Shown here in pieces: positions 23,284 to 32,524 of a stretch of DNA of 64,000 nucleotides; position 1 is the stretch's first letter, and each line of letters starts with the position of its first letter. The stretch is from an uncultured Oscillospiraceae bacterium (GTDB lineage Bacteria > Bacillota > Clostridia > Oscillospirales > Ruminococcaceae): assembly GCA_934466455.1 (NCBI GenBank), contig CAKSLF010000004.1, forward strand, positions 62,001 to 126,000. Direction: 5' to 3'. The position numbers and the translations under genes were made by a program. The notes under the pieces are model-generated. The model did not search any database, was not told the DNA's origin, and worked only from the letters and a program-made list of their open reading frames with translations.

Positions 23284-24630
23284 TTAAAAACGAAAATACA
23301 AAAACGGGTTATAGGAACCGCTGATAAGATAGGCGGCGGAAAGCCCCGCCATGGCAACTATACCCGCCGTATCGGCAGCCGTCATCAGCCCGCTTCCGCA
23401 TTTTTGTTCCAGCTTATGATATAGCTTTGCGCCGGCGGGCGTTGCGGCAACCGCACAAAGCAAAAGCAGCGGCAGATAGGACAAAAGACGATAAATCGAC
23501 GCCGTATTGCAAAAAACCGCTCCGCCAAACATTGTTTTAAGATAGGCAAAGCCTGCCCCGAAATCTTCAAAAGCAAACAACACCCACCCGGCCGCAACGC
23601 AAAACAATGTATAAAGACGCCCGACAAACGCAGGGGCTTTTTTCAGTTTATTCAGCAGGAAAAACTTTTCAAAAATCAAAATGGCACCGTAAAATACTCC
23701 CCACAGCACATAGTTCCAGCTTGCTCCGTGCCAAAACCCGGTAAGCAGCCACACAACAGCGATGTTTCTGAGTTGAACGGCAAGCCCTTTTCTGTTTCCG
23801 CCAAGGGGAATATATACATAATCCCGAAACCATGTTCCCATGGAAATGTGCCAACGCCGCCAAAATTCCGTAACGCTTTTTGAACAGTATGGATAGTCGA
23901 AATTTTCAAGAAAATCAAACCCAAACATTTTTCCAAGACCGATTGCCATATCCGAATATCCGGAAAAATCAAAATAAATCTGAAAAGCAAAAGCTATAAT
24001 CCCAATCCATGCGGAAACTGCGGTAATACCGTCCGCTTTAGAAACAGTGCTCCACAAAAGCCCTATATTATTTGCAAGCAGGACCTTTTTTCCAAGCCCG
24101 CAGACAAAACGCTTTACGCCCTCTCCGAATTTATCAAAGGAATGGGTCCGCTCGTTTATCCGGTCCGCAATTGTTTGATAGCGCACAATCGGTCCGGCAA
24201 TAAGCTGCGGAAACAGCGGCACATATGCGCCGAAGGAAATAATATTTTTCTGAACCTTGGCGTCGCCCCGGTAAACATCAATAGTGTAACTCATGGTTTG
24301 GAAAATGTAGAATGAAATGCCTATAGGCAAGGGCAAATTCAAAAGAGGAATATTGCATCCTAAAATGCCGTTTACCGTGCCGATGAAAAAATCCGTGTAC
24401 TTAAAAAGACAAAGCAGGCTTAAATTTACGATTACGGATACAAGTAAGCCGATTTTCGCTTTCGGCGTTCCCCGGTATTTTTCCACCGCTCTGCCGCAGC
24501 AGTAGTCGAGAACGGCGGAAATATCGCCGCTGTTGTTGTCCTCCGCTTTTTTGTCGCCCGCTCCCTTGTTGCAAGCCGCAAAGCTGAATATCATTATACG
24601 GGACATAAAAATCAGTATGATTCGTTTCAT
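23284..24630 (-). CDS. MBOAT O-acyltransferase (AlgI/DltB-like) with lipoprotein-like N-terminus
   Basis: A 448-residue membrane acyltransferase. From about residue 40 it is a normal AlgI-type protein (LPIGISFYIFQTMSYTID, FWRRWHISMGTWFRDY with the conserved His, then LTGFWHGASWNYVLWG with the catalytic His). The first 38 residues are unlike the family: MKRIILIF...FSFAACNKG reads as a lipoprotein signal with lipobox FAAC, replacing the first membrane segments. The ATG at 24630 has GGAG upstream. See findings. It pairs with the DHHW gene. Confidence 0.8.
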   Translation of the reverse strand: MKRIILIFMSRIMIFSFAACNKGAGDKKAEDNNSGDISAVLDYCCGRAVEKYRGTPKAKIGLLVSVIVNLSLLCLFKYTDFFIGTVNGILGCNIPLLNLPLPIGISFYIFQTMSYTIDVYRGDAKVQKNIISFGAYVPLFPQLIAGPIVRYQTIADRINERTHSFDKFGEGVKRFVCGLGKKVLLANNIGLLWSTVSKADGITAVSAWIGIIAFAFQIYFDFSGYSDMAIGLGKMFGFDFLENFDYPYCSKSVTEFWRRWHISMGTWFRDYVYIPLGGNRKGLAVQLRNIAVVWLLTGFWHGASWNYVLWGVFYGAILIFEKFFLLNKLKKAPAFVGRLYTLFCVAAGWVLFAFEDFGAGFAYLKTMFGGAVFCNTASIYRLLSYLPLLLLCAVAATPAGAKLYHKLEQKCGSGLMTAADTAGIVAMAGLSAAYLISGSYNPFLYFRF

Positions 24631-24746
24631 TGATAAAATCTCCTTTGAAAAATCTAAAGTTGTTACGAAAGTATTCGGCAGTGCTCGTACACTGCGCTGT
24701 CTTTTTGCTTCCATACACATAACGATTGAGAAAATAAAAATGTCGG

Positions 24747-24778
24747 AGAAAATTCAAAATTTTCTCCGACATTTTTTT
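24747..24778. terminator. Bidirectional terminator
   Basis: A stem of about 15 bases with AATGTCGGAG / CTCCGACATT arms and a T-run. It terminates the minus-strand gene ending at 24783. Confidence 0.85.
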
Positions 24779-24782
24779 GAAG

Positions 24783-25358
24783 TTATTTTTTCAAAGCTTT
24801 ATAAGCCGATATGACCTCGTTTCTGTCTGCGCCGTCCGTTCCGTAAAGGCAGTAGTTAATTTTACCGTTTGTCCAACTGATTTTTTGACAAACCCTTGTG
24901 TCTAAGCTTACGCTTACAAGTATGGCGTTGGTTTTTGCGTCCACAACTTCGGCTTTGCTTTCCTCTCCGCTAAGCCCGGAAAAATCGCCTTCCCGTGCCG
25001 AAGCCCTTGCAATGTAGCTTTTTCCGTCCAGCGTAAATCCAACCTCCGCAAGCTCCCCGTCAATAACCGCATATGAAACCTCCTGCGCCCCGTCCGGAGC
25101 ATCCGGTGTAATTGAAAGCAGCTTAAAGGCGTCTGCGCTTTCCGCCTCCACAAAAGGATTGCCGCCCTGAACAAATTCCTCGCCCGGCTGTATCGGTGTG
25201 CTTTCGTAAGCAAAGCGTGCAACCCCTATAACAAGCAGGCATAAGCAGGCGGCAGCCGGCAGCGCATAGCGCACAAACAAAGCCGTCTCCTTTTTCTGTT
25301 CGACGGGCTTTTCTTCCAAAGCAGCCTGCCGCACCTTCTTCATAATATTCCGATACAT
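24783..25358 (-). CDS. Anti-sigma-factor-like single-pass membrane protein
   Basis: A 191-residue protein with a short charged cytoplasmic part (1-27), one membrane helix (about 30-48) and an outer domain of about 140 residues. The layout and the start, NIMKKVRQAALEE, resemble the anti-sigma partners of ECF sigma factors in Clostridia. No sigma factor gene precedes it. AAAGGAG lies close to the first ATG; the Met at codon 6 is an alternative start. The outer domain is not recognised with confidence. Confidence 0.5.
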   Translation of the reverse strand: MYRNIMKKVRQAALEEKPVEQKKETALFVRYALPAAACLCLLVIGVARFAYESTPIQPGEEFVQGGNPFVEAESADAFKLLSITPDAPDGAQEVSYAVIDGELAEVGFTLDGKSYIARASAREGDFSGLSGEESKAEVVDAKTNAILVSVSLDTRVCQKISWTNGKINYCLYGTDGADRNEVISAYKALKK

Positions 25359-25383
25359 TCTCTCCTTTGCGCCGTTTTCCGGT

Positions 25384-25677
25384 TCAACAGAGTCGATTGC
25401 TGTCCATCATTGTTATCTTTGCGGTACCGGCGAAGGAAATATCTGCGCTTCCCACCGTGCAGCCGTTCCAGTCTATTGTAAATTCTCCGCTGTCTATCAA
25501 AATATCATCGTCAAATTCCGTATCGTTAAGAAGCTTTACCGTACAGTCGGGTATGTTTTTTGCCACATTCAATGCAGCTTCAAGGCTTGAAAAGTCGCCG
25601 TACTTTAGCTCTTCCGATTCCAGAACACTTGCCACTATGCCCTCGGAACCGTCGGCAAAAGCCGCTGTTCTTTTCAT
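25384..25677 (-). CDS. Short fragment resembling a surface-protein beta-helix repeat
   Basis: A 97-residue frame without signal peptide. VKLLNDTEFDDDILIDSGEF then IDWNGCTV resembles the beta-helix (pectate-lyase-like) repeats of large clostridial surface proteins. It lacks the remainder of such a protein and has only a weak ribosome site, so it may be a decayed gene fragment. It lies 25 bases upstream of the anti-sigma-like gene. Confidence 0.4.
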   Translation of the reverse strand: MKRTAAFADGSEGIVASVLESEELKYGDFSSLEAALNVAKNIPDCTVKLLNDTEFDDDILIDSGEFTIDWNGCTVGSADISFAGTAKITMMDSNRLC

Positions 25678-25819
25678 TTCGTTTGCCTCGCTTTCATCTT
25701 TTGTTTGCGCATTGTATCTCCTGTTAAGGCAATAATATATTGAATTTATTTTTTAATATGGCGCAGCCGCATAAAATGTGCTATAATTTCCGCATAAGCC
25801 GCTTTCGGGAGGTGAAAAA

Positions 25820-26455
25820 ATGCCGGAAAATATTTTTTACCTTGCAAGGCGGGCTGCCGCCGCACTTTTCACAAGGCGGTGCGTATGCTGCAAAAGAGCG
25901 TTCTCCGGCAGACTTTGCATTTGCGAGGGCTGCGCAAAAACTCTTGTCCCTGCCAAAAGAGTCTTTGGCTACGGGTTTGAGGCATACTCCGCCTATGCCT
26001 ATTGCGGCGCAGCAAGGGAAGCTATGCTTAGGTTCAAATTTTCGGAAAACGGCGGAATTTGCATGGACACTCTTTCCGATTGGCTTTGTGAAGCATTTGA
26101 CCGCTGCCTTTCCGAGAGAAGCTTTGATTTTGTTGTCGGCGTACCCGCCTTTAACAGCATAGAGTCAAAGGCGGAGCTTCTTGCAAAGGATTTTGCCCGG
26201 CGGCGCAGTTTGCGCTTTTGCGGCGGCTGCCTGATTAAAATCCGCAAAACGGAAAAGCAACACCGCCTTTCCGCCGAAAAGCGCAAAACTAACCTTATCG
26301 GAGCATTTCACGCCTCTTCAAAAGCAGACGATAAGCGAATTTTGCTTATCGATGACATTTTTACAACGGGCAGCACCGCAAGCGAATGTGTTTCCGCACT
26401 TCTTGCGGCGGGCGCAAGAGAAGTTTGCGTGCTCACGGTGCTGAAGTCGCAATAA
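25820..26455 (+). CDS. comF: ComF family phosphoribosyltransferase-like protein
   Basis: A 211-residue protein of the ComF family, linked to DNA uptake in competent bacteria. An N-terminal zinc finger has CVCC (near 21-24) and CEGC. The C-terminal phosphoribosyltransferase domain has the PRPP loop LLIDDIFTTGST (about 175-186). GGGAGG precedes the ATG. TATAAT lies about 50 bases upstream. The family normally has an additional Cys cluster partner ComFA, not in this window. Confidence 0.85.
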   Translation: MPENIFYLARRAAAALFTRRCVCCKRAFSGRLCICEGCAKTLVPAKRVFGYGFEAYSAYAYCGAAREAMLRFKFSENGGICMDTLSDWLCEAFDRCLSERSFDFVVGVPAFNSIESKAELLAKDFARRRSLRFCGGCLIKIRKTEKQHRLSAEKRKTNLIGAFHASSKADDKRILLIDDIFTTGSTASECVSALLAAGAREVCVLTVLKSQ

Positions 26456-26563
26456 CAGTCGTGCTCAAGGCTCTTTTTTGTGCTCAAAGCTCTTTTTTCT
26501 CGCAAAATGCGTGCTCAAAAAGCATTTTTCAGGTTTATAATCAATTTTCTCGGAGGATTATTT

Positions 26564-27073
26564 ATGAAAAACGAATATACGGTGACCTCAAAAATGTATG
26601 CCGGGTGGCTTTCGGAATCCGGTTTTCACGGGCGCGGGCTGTATCTCTGCATTTCCTTTTGCTCGCTTGCGGTGCTCTCCGTGCTCATGGTGCTCACCCA
26701 CCCTTTCGAGCCGTACTCGGTCTTTTATATAATGGCGGCGGTCGCCTGCCTTTATATGGCGTTCCTGAAAAACGGAATTACCGCAAGGCAGCAATACAAA
26801 AGCATTCTTGCGATAAGCGAGGGCGGCGAATGGAAGCGTAGCGTTTCTTTTGAAGAGGATTTTGTCCTTGTGGACGACGGTTTTGCCGATGATTCCGCCA
26901 TGAAAATCCCCTATGAAAACATAACCTGTGTCCGGCAGAAAAACGGCGTTTATACCCTTTATGTCCGTGGCGGCGGCGTTATCTGCCTTTATGACGACTG
27001 CTTTACCGAGGGAGATTGGGAGCAGTGCAAAGCGCAACTTTCCGCAAAAAATCCAAAAATAAAATTTAAGTAA
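26564..27073 (+). CDS. YcxB-like membrane protein
   Basis: A 169-residue protein with two membrane helices (about 27-45 and 52-70) and a C-terminal YcxB-type domain (SVSFEEDFVLVDD, IPYENITCV). GGAGG lies seven bases before the ATG at 26564. Function unknown in the family. The 108 bases between comF and this gene contain three spaced copies of GTGCTCAA. Confidence 0.65.
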   Translation: MKNEYTVTSKMYAGWLSESGFHGRGLYLCISFCSLAVLSVLMVLTHPFEPYSVFYIMAAVACLYMAFLKNGITARQQYKSILAISEGGEWKRSVSFEEDFVLVDDGFADDSAMKIPYENITCVRQKNGVYTLYVRGGGVICLYDDCFTEGDWEQCKAQLSAKNPKIKFK

Positions 27074-27088
27074 ACCGCACAGCAAAAA

Positions 27089-27128
27089 ACAAGCCTTTCC
27101 CGCTTTTTTGGGGAAAGGCTTGTTTTTT
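27089..27128. terminator. Bidirectional terminator
   Basis: ACAAGCCTTTCCC (27089-27101) pairs with GGGAAAGGCTTGT (27110-27122), with T-run and A-run at either side, between two convergent genes. Confidence 0.88.
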
Positions 27129-28225
27129 TATTTGTTTTGAAGCGTTTTTATAAGCCCGGTTTTCGTGCTTTTTACCAAAAGCCGAAATGCGCTTAATACC
27201 GCCTCTCTCGTATCGTCATCAAGATTTTTTGTGGAGCGTATAACCGTACTCAACTTTGAAAGCCGCCTGTTGTTCATCTGTTTTATTGTTGTCGTATGGG
27301 TTTCGCAAAGAACGGCGTAAACGCCGTCCACAAATTTTTCTCTTTCCTCATAGTCCATTGAAGCAAGCCACGCTTTAAGGGTATAGTCAACAAACCGGCT
27401 GCTGCTGTCCACCGTTTCAAGGCAGGAAAAGCTGCTGCGTTCTATGTCCCAGGAGCAGATGTCGTGCTGCATGATACCGTTTTGCCTGCTGTGAACTATT
27501 GTGTACTTTTCCTCGTGCCCAAGCAGCATTCCGACAACGGAGGATTGAGGAACAAAGGTCTTTATTTTTTCGCAGATGTTTTTGTATCCCTCGGTGGAAA
27601 GCACCTTTTCGTCAAATCCGGGACCGTCAAAATTAAAAACTGTCTGCACACGCTTTTGCGCACGCTCGCTGCAAAAAGCCGCCGCATAAACCGCAAGATT
27701 TCCGCCCTTTGAATGTCCGCCGATGGTAATTCTTCCAAGGCTGTTTTTTACCGTGCCTTCAAGATACTCAAGCGCAAGCTCCTGCGCCGGAACGGGGCAA
27801 ACAAAGCACATATTAAAGTCCTCTTTCCAGCCGACGAGGGTGTTGTCCGTTCCTCGGAACGCAACATATATCTCGCTTTCGCTTATGCGCAGAGTAACGG
27901 CATAAAACTGTGTTTGGCTCTTTGGGTCAAAATGCTCGACGCAGTTAAAAATCCCGATGTCGCAAAAGCGAGGGCTTTCCGCCATTGCGGAAAGCAGCGG
28001 CTCATCCTCCTTGCGCATAAAGCTCTCGTTTGCATTCGGCATGGAGAGCAGCAGCTTTGCCGCTTTCGCTATGGAAACCGGAGTTTGCGAGCCCTTTTGC
28101 AAAACCTTTTCAAATGGGAGATAGGAGAACTTTGCAAGTATCACCCCATCAATATCGTTAAAAGGGCTTTGGCGGAAAGAAAGATCTCCCCGCCATGCGA
28201 TATAGTCAAAAATATTTCCTGTCAT
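27128..28225 (-). CDS. DUF2974 (Mbeg1-like) alpha/beta-hydrolase protein
   Basis: A 365-residue protein with a lipase-like fold. GGHSKGGNLAVYAA (about residues 167-180) is the nucleophile elbow with Ser, preceded by VAFRGTDNTLVGWKEDF. The start DYIAWRGDLSF is typical of DUF2974, common in Clostridia, of unknown substrate. It overlaps the clpE stop by four bases, so the two are translated together. Confidence 0.83.
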   Translation of the reverse strand: MTGNIFDYIAWRGDLSFRQSPFNDIDGVILAKFSYLPFEKVLQKGSQTPVSIAKAAKLLLSMPNANESFMRKEDEPLLSAMAESPRFCDIGIFNCVEHFDPKSQTQFYAVTLRISESEIYVAFRGTDNTLVGWKEDFNMCFVCPVPAQELALEYLEGTVKNSLGRITIGGHSKGGNLAVYAAAFCSERAQKRVQTVFNFDGPGFDEKVLSTEGYKNICEKIKTFVPQSSVVGMLLGHEEKYTIVHSRQNGIMQHDICSWDIERSSFSCLETVDSSSRFVDYTLKAWLASMDYEEREKFVDGVYAVLCETHTTTIKQMNNRRLSKLSTVIRSTKNLDDDTREAVLSAFRLLVKSTKTGLIKTLQNK

Positions 28226-30540
28226 TTTTCCTTCGGCGCAGCCGCCTTTTCGGAAAGCTCCGGTGCTCTAAACGAGGGCTTTACCGTAATCTCGCCGTTT
28301 TCTGCGGAAACTGCGACGCCGCTCAGCTTTTTCTCTGCGTTCTCCACCATAAGCTCGCAGATTTTGTCCTCCACATCCTTGCGGATTACCCGAACAAGAT
28401 CTCTTGCTCCGCCTTTTTTGCCAAAGGATTTCTCCGCAATGGCGCAAAGGGCTGCGCCATCGTAAGAAAGAGCAATTCCTTTTTCGGCAAGCGGCCCTTT
28501 AAGCTCGCCGAGGCGCAATGCCGCTATTTTTTCAAAATCCGCCTTTGAAAGGTCGTGGAACACAACGATCTCGTCAACTCTGCCGAGGAATTCCGGTCTT
28601 AGGAACTGAGCAAGAGCTTTATAAACCTTGTCGGATTCAAGGGTATAGCTGTCCTTGCCAAAGCCGAGGGCTTTTTCCTTATTTTCGCTTCCCGCATTGG
28701 AGGTCATTACGATAACCGTGTTTGCAAAGGAAACGACTCTCCCGTGGGAATCGGCAATCTTGCCCTCGTCAAGAATTTGGAGGAGAATGTTCATAACATC
28801 CGGGTGCGCCTTTTCAATTTCATCAAAAAGGATTACGGAATAGGGCTTTCTGCGCACCTTTTCCGTAAGCTGACCCGCTTCGTCATAGCCCACATAACCG
28901 GGAGGCGAACCCACGATCCTTGAAACGGCAAATTTCTCCATAAATTCGGACATATCAAGGCGGATAAGCGGGTCCGTTCCCTGAAACATCTCGTTTGCAA
29001 GCACCTTTACAAGCTCCGTTTTTCCGACGCCGGTCGGTCCGACAAAGATAAAGCTTGCCGGGCGGCGGCGGGCTGAAATCTGAACTCTGGAGCGGCGAAC
29101 TGCGGCGGCAACAAGCTCGCAGGCTTTGTCCTGACCGATTACATGCTGCTTCAAAACATTTTCAAGCTCGCCGAGCTTTCTAAGGTCGCTTTCCTCCACC
29201 TTGCTTGCGGGAATACCGGTCCAAAGCTCGATTACCTTTGCAAGGTCGCCCGGGCGCACCGCCGCCGCAAGAGCCGCAGGCTCAAGGCGGTTGTGCTGCA
29301 TCTCAAGCTGGAGTGCCTCCGCCTTTGCCGTGGCAAGTGCCTCATAATCAACGGTTTCTTCCTGCTGAAGAGCTTCTATTTTTTCCTGAACGGCACGCAG
29401 CTTTTGCCCGCTTATCTCATATTCCTCAAGCTCCTTATCCGCAAGGGCGGCGCAGGAGCAGGCTTCGTCCAAAAGGTCGATTGCCTTATCGGGCAAAAAA
29501 CGATCCGTAATATATCTTTCGGAAAGGCGAACGCAGCTTTCGATAAGCTCGTCGTCGATTTTTACATGATGAAATTTTTCATAGTTCGGCGCAATGCCCT
29601 TTAATATGGCAATGCTGTCCGCAATGGTGGGTTCTTCCACCGTAACCGGCTGAAAACGGCGTTCCAATGCGGCGTCCTTTTCAATATGCTGACGGTATTC
29701 GTTAAAGGTGGTTGCTCCTATTACCTGAAGCTCACCTCTGGAGAGGGCGGGTTTTAAGATATTTGCGGCGTTCATGCTGCCCTCCGCTTCTCCCGTGCCG
29801 ACAAGGTTATGCAGCTCGTCAATAAAGAGGATTATGTTTCCCTCTCTTTTTATTTCGTCAACAAGACCTTTTACTCTGCTTTCAAACTGCCCCCGGAACT
29901 GTGTTCCGGCAACAAGAGCGGTAAGGTCAAGAAGCCAAAGCTCCTTTTCCGCAAGCTTTGCGGAAACATTGCCGGAGGCAATGCGCTGGGCAATGCCCTC
30001 CGCAATGGCGGTTTTTCCTACTCCCGGTTCGCCGATAAGGCAGGGATTGTTTTTTGTTCTGCGGCAAAGAATTTGTATAACCCGGTCGATTTCTCTGTCC
30101 CGCCCGATAATCGGGTCAAAGCCGCCCTTGCGTGCCTTTGCGGTCAAATCCTCGCAATAAAGATTCAGAAATTTTTTCTCCGGGGCTTTTCCTTTTTGAT
30201 CTTTCTTCTCGGTTTTTTGTCCGGTGCCGCCGGCGGCAGGCTCGCCCTCCGCTGCCGATGCTCCGCCAAAGAGATTGTTTAGGAACGGAAGCGGAGCCGC
30301 CCCGCCCATCTCAAAATTTTCGTCGTCGGCTTCCTCCGGGTTCATAAGCTGCTCGTTAAGAGCGTCCAGCTCGTCTCCGGTTATGCCCATTTTCGACATC
30401 AAATCCTCAACGGGCTTTATCCCAAGCTCCTTTGCGCATTGCAGGCAAAGCCCTTCATTATAGGTTTTATCTCCCTCCATGCGGGAAACAAAAACAACAG
30501 CCAATCTTTTTTTACACCTTGAACAAAGCATACTGTTCAT
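28222..30540 (-). CDS. clpE: ClpE-type AAA+ unfoldase
   Basis: A 772-residue Hsp100 ATPase. Its N-terminal zinc finger (CSRCKKR and CLQCAKE) replaces the ClpC N-domain, the mark of ClpE. The first AAA domain has GEPGVGKT and the second GPTGVGKT. A UVR-like middle region and the conserved GSPPGYVGY are present. It unfolds proteins for ClpP and resolves aggregates. ATG 30540 follows GGAGG by seven bases; the codon before it (TTG) is not the start. In other Firmicutes, clpE is CtsR-controlled, but I did not find a clear CtsR heptad repeat here. Confidence 0.86.
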   Translation of the reverse strand: MNSMLCSRCKKRLAVVFVSRMEGDKTYNEGLCLQCAKELGIKPVEDLMSKMGITGDELDALNEQLMNPEEADDENFEMGGAAPLPFLNNLFGGASAAEGEPAAGGTGQKTEKKDQKGKAPEKKFLNLYCEDLTAKARKGGFDPIIGRDREIDRVIQILCRRTKNNPCLIGEPGVGKTAIAEGIAQRIASGNVSAKLAEKELWLLDLTALVAGTQFRGQFESRVKGLVDEIKREGNIILFIDELHNLVGTGEAEGSMNAANILKPALSRGELQVIGATTFNEYRQHIEKDAALERRFQPVTVEEPTIADSIAILKGIAPNYEKFHHVKIDDELIESCVRLSERYITDRFLPDKAIDLLDEACSCAALADKELEEYEISGQKLRAVQEKIEALQQEETVDYEALATAKAEALQLEMQHNRLEPAALAAAVRPGDLAKVIELWTGIPASKVEESDLRKLGELENVLKQHVIGQDKACELVAAAVRRSRVQISARRRPASFIFVGPTGVGKTELVKVLANEMFQGTDPLIRLDMSEFMEKFAVSRIVGSPPGYVGYDEAGQLTEKVRRKPYSVILFDEIEKAHPDVMNILLQILDEGKIADSHGRVVSFANTVIVMTSNAGSENKEKALGFGKDSYTLESDKVYKALAQFLRPEFLGRVDEIVVFHDLSKADFEKIAALRLGELKGPLAEKGIALSYDGAALCAIAEKSFGKKGGARDLVRVIRKDVEDKICELMVENAEKKLSGVAVSAENGEITVKPSFRAPELSEKAAAPKEK

Positions 30541-30582
30541 CAAAAATCCTCCAATGGGGTTTGTATCGAATATTTTCGCCTG

Positions 30583-31284
30583 TTAAAATCCGCTTGTAAC
30601 GGCATTATATATCCATTTGAAAATATATGTCCCTGATATTATATCCGCAGACAGGTATTGATTTTCTCCTTTTGCGGAAATTATAAAGCTGATTATTGCG
30701 GCGGCGGCACAAAGCACGACCCCGCCGTTGATAATTCCCATAAGCGCACCCAAAAAGCCGTTTATTCCGCCGATTACCGGCACCTTGTTAAAGCTTTTTG
30801 AGCCTTTTGCCAAAAGCGACACAACCAAAAGCAATATTATAAGCGAAGCTATAAATATTGCCGTTTGCAAAAGCGGTTCCAAAACCGGGCGAATAACTCC
30901 CGCTTCCACAACGGAAGCGATCTCCGAGCTTTTAAGTCCGACTGCGCCGTCCAAGGTCTGTTCAACTCCGCTGAAGTCGAAAAACACAGCAGAGAGGGCG
31001 GGTATTCCGGAAACGGCATTTTTAAGCCCCTCGATAACGCTTTCTGTATCAACCGCATTTTCAACGGAATCTTTAATCGAGGTCAAAAGCGCAGGCTGAA
31101 TAGCCGTTGTATAGATAAGCGAGGCGCAAATCCTGCTTATGTAAAGAGCAGCCGCAACGGAAACAACCGCTCCCGCCGTTTGCACAAAGGTTTTTGCAAA
31201 GCCGTCCTTTGCTCCCCTCGACATACAAATCAATATTATTACAACGGCGGCTGCGTCGTATATTAAAGGCATATAATTTTCCAA
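30583..31284 (-). CDS. CvpA family membrane protein
   Basis: A 233-residue protein with about four membrane helices (around 9-22, 30-50, 140-160 and 185-205) and the CvpA pattern VPVIGGINGFLGALMGIINGG. TTG is the start, nine bases after AAAGGAG. CvpA relatives link to colicin V production and cell-envelope functions. It lies 37 bases after the DUF5711 gene in the same direction. Confidence 0.75.
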   Translation of the reverse strand: MENYMPLIYDAAAVVIILICMSRGAKDGFAKTFVQTAGAVVSVAAALYISRICASLIYTTAIQPALLTSIKDSVENAVDTESVIEGLKNAVSGIPALSAVFFDFSGVEQTLDGAVGLKSSEIASVVEAGVIRPVLEPLLQTAIFIASLIILLLVVSLLAKGSKSFNKVPVIGGINGFLGALMGIINGGVVLCAAAAIISFIISAKGENQYLSADIISGTYIFKWIYNAVTSGF

Positions 31285-31321
31285 GGTAAATCACTCCTTT
31301 CCAAAAAGGGTCGGGAAAAAA

Positions 31322-32497
31322 CTATTTTTTGATTTCGCAAATTTCGTCCCTTGTAACCGCAAAGACCTTTTCCTTTGTAAGAAGAATGTGCAGCGCATCC
31401 TGCTCGGAGCCAAGCTCCGCCGTTCTGTTTCCGGAATAATCGAATACCGTTACAATTCCGTCGCAATAAACTGCGGCATGGGCGGAATTTCCGTCGGAGC
31501 AAAGGAATTTTCCGCTTACCGAAACGGTTTTTACCTCCTCGCCCTTTCCGCCAATAAAGGTAATATCCGTCGTTCTCGCTTCGGTATATCTGTCAAAAAT
31601 AAGAGCCATTCCGCCCGCCTTATGAACATTAACACAGCTTATCAGCTTTTTGTCAAAATCAAACCTGCCGATGACATTTCCGCTGCGGTCGATGACCGCA
31701 GCCATGGAGTCGCAAATAAGCTTTAGATTTCCTGCGGAATTATACTCAAGGCTTATCGCCGCTGCGCCGCCAAAAGCTTTTTTGCCAAGCTGCTTTTCCG
31801 CCTCCGTTGTAAAAATATGCACCGTCGTCACCATCTGACCGGAGGCGTTTGCGGAGAGGGTCGCCGCAGCGACGGTTCGGCTGCCGCCGTCCGCTGCGCT
31901 GCACATAATATATTCCCCGGAGGAGGACCATGTGAAAATTTCCTCCTCATAGGAGGAATCCCATACATGAAGCTGGGAGGCATATCTCTGGGCGGAGGTT
32001 ACAACGGAAACCCAGCCGTCCTCCGATATATTTGCGCTGATTATTTTATATTCAAATTCTTTTTCAAAAAGCACCTTGTCCCGCATACGGACAACAAGCC
32101 TTGTGCCGCCTCTGTCATAGAGCAGAAAGCGGCGTCCGGCGGATTTTACAACCGGATCGGTCATATCATGAGCATAGGAAAGAAGCATTTTTCCGTTTTG
32201 CGCATAAACAACGGCTGTTCCGTCCGTAAGAACGCCCACATTGTCGCCTATTGTAAAAGTGCTTTTTACCGAGCTTCCGGCAAACTCCACCGGCATTGAC
32301 GCTCCGGAAGCGGAGGAAGCCGCAATCCTGTCGCCGATTATACCGGCGACATCTTCTTTGATAAAGAGCCATACCGCAAGGCATACTATTGCAAAGATAA
32401 CCACCGCTCCGATAAATTTTCTGGTGCGGAGCATAGCAATCTTAAAGCGGCGTTTTTTTCTTGCCGCAGAAAATTCGTTTTCTTCCTTTTTTGCCAT
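31322..32497 (-). CDS. DUF5711 membrane protein with beta-propeller-like outer domain
   Basis: A 391-residue protein: a basic N-terminus, one membrane helix (about 29-46) and an extracytoplasmic domain of repeating beta segments (IGDNVGVLTDGTAVVYAQNG, IISANISEDGWVSVV). The pattern and the position before a CvpA gene fit DUF5711 of Clostridia. Function unknown. It would sit at the outer face of the membrane. Confidence 0.72.
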   Translation of the reverse strand: MAKKEENEFSAARKKRRFKIAMLRTRKFIGAVVIFAIVCLAVWLFIKEDVAGIIGDRIAASSASGASMPVEFAGSSVKSTFTIGDNVGVLTDGTAVVYAQNGKMLLSYAHDMTDPVVKSAGRRFLLYDRGGTRLVVRMRDKVLFEKEFEYKIISANISEDGWVSVVTSAQRYASQLHVWDSSYEEEIFTWSSSGEYIMCSAADGGSRTVAAATLSANASGQMVTTVHIFTTEAEKQLGKKAFGGAAAISLEYNSAGNLKLICDSMAAVIDRSGNVIGRFDFDKKLISCVNVHKAGGMALIFDRYTEARTTDITFIGGKGEEVKTVSVSGKFLCSDGNSAHAAVYCDGIVTVFDYSGNRTAELGSEQDALHILLTKEKVFAVTRDEICEIKK

Positions 32498-32524
32498 GCA
32501 AAAGCTCTTCCTTCCCGTTTTTTT

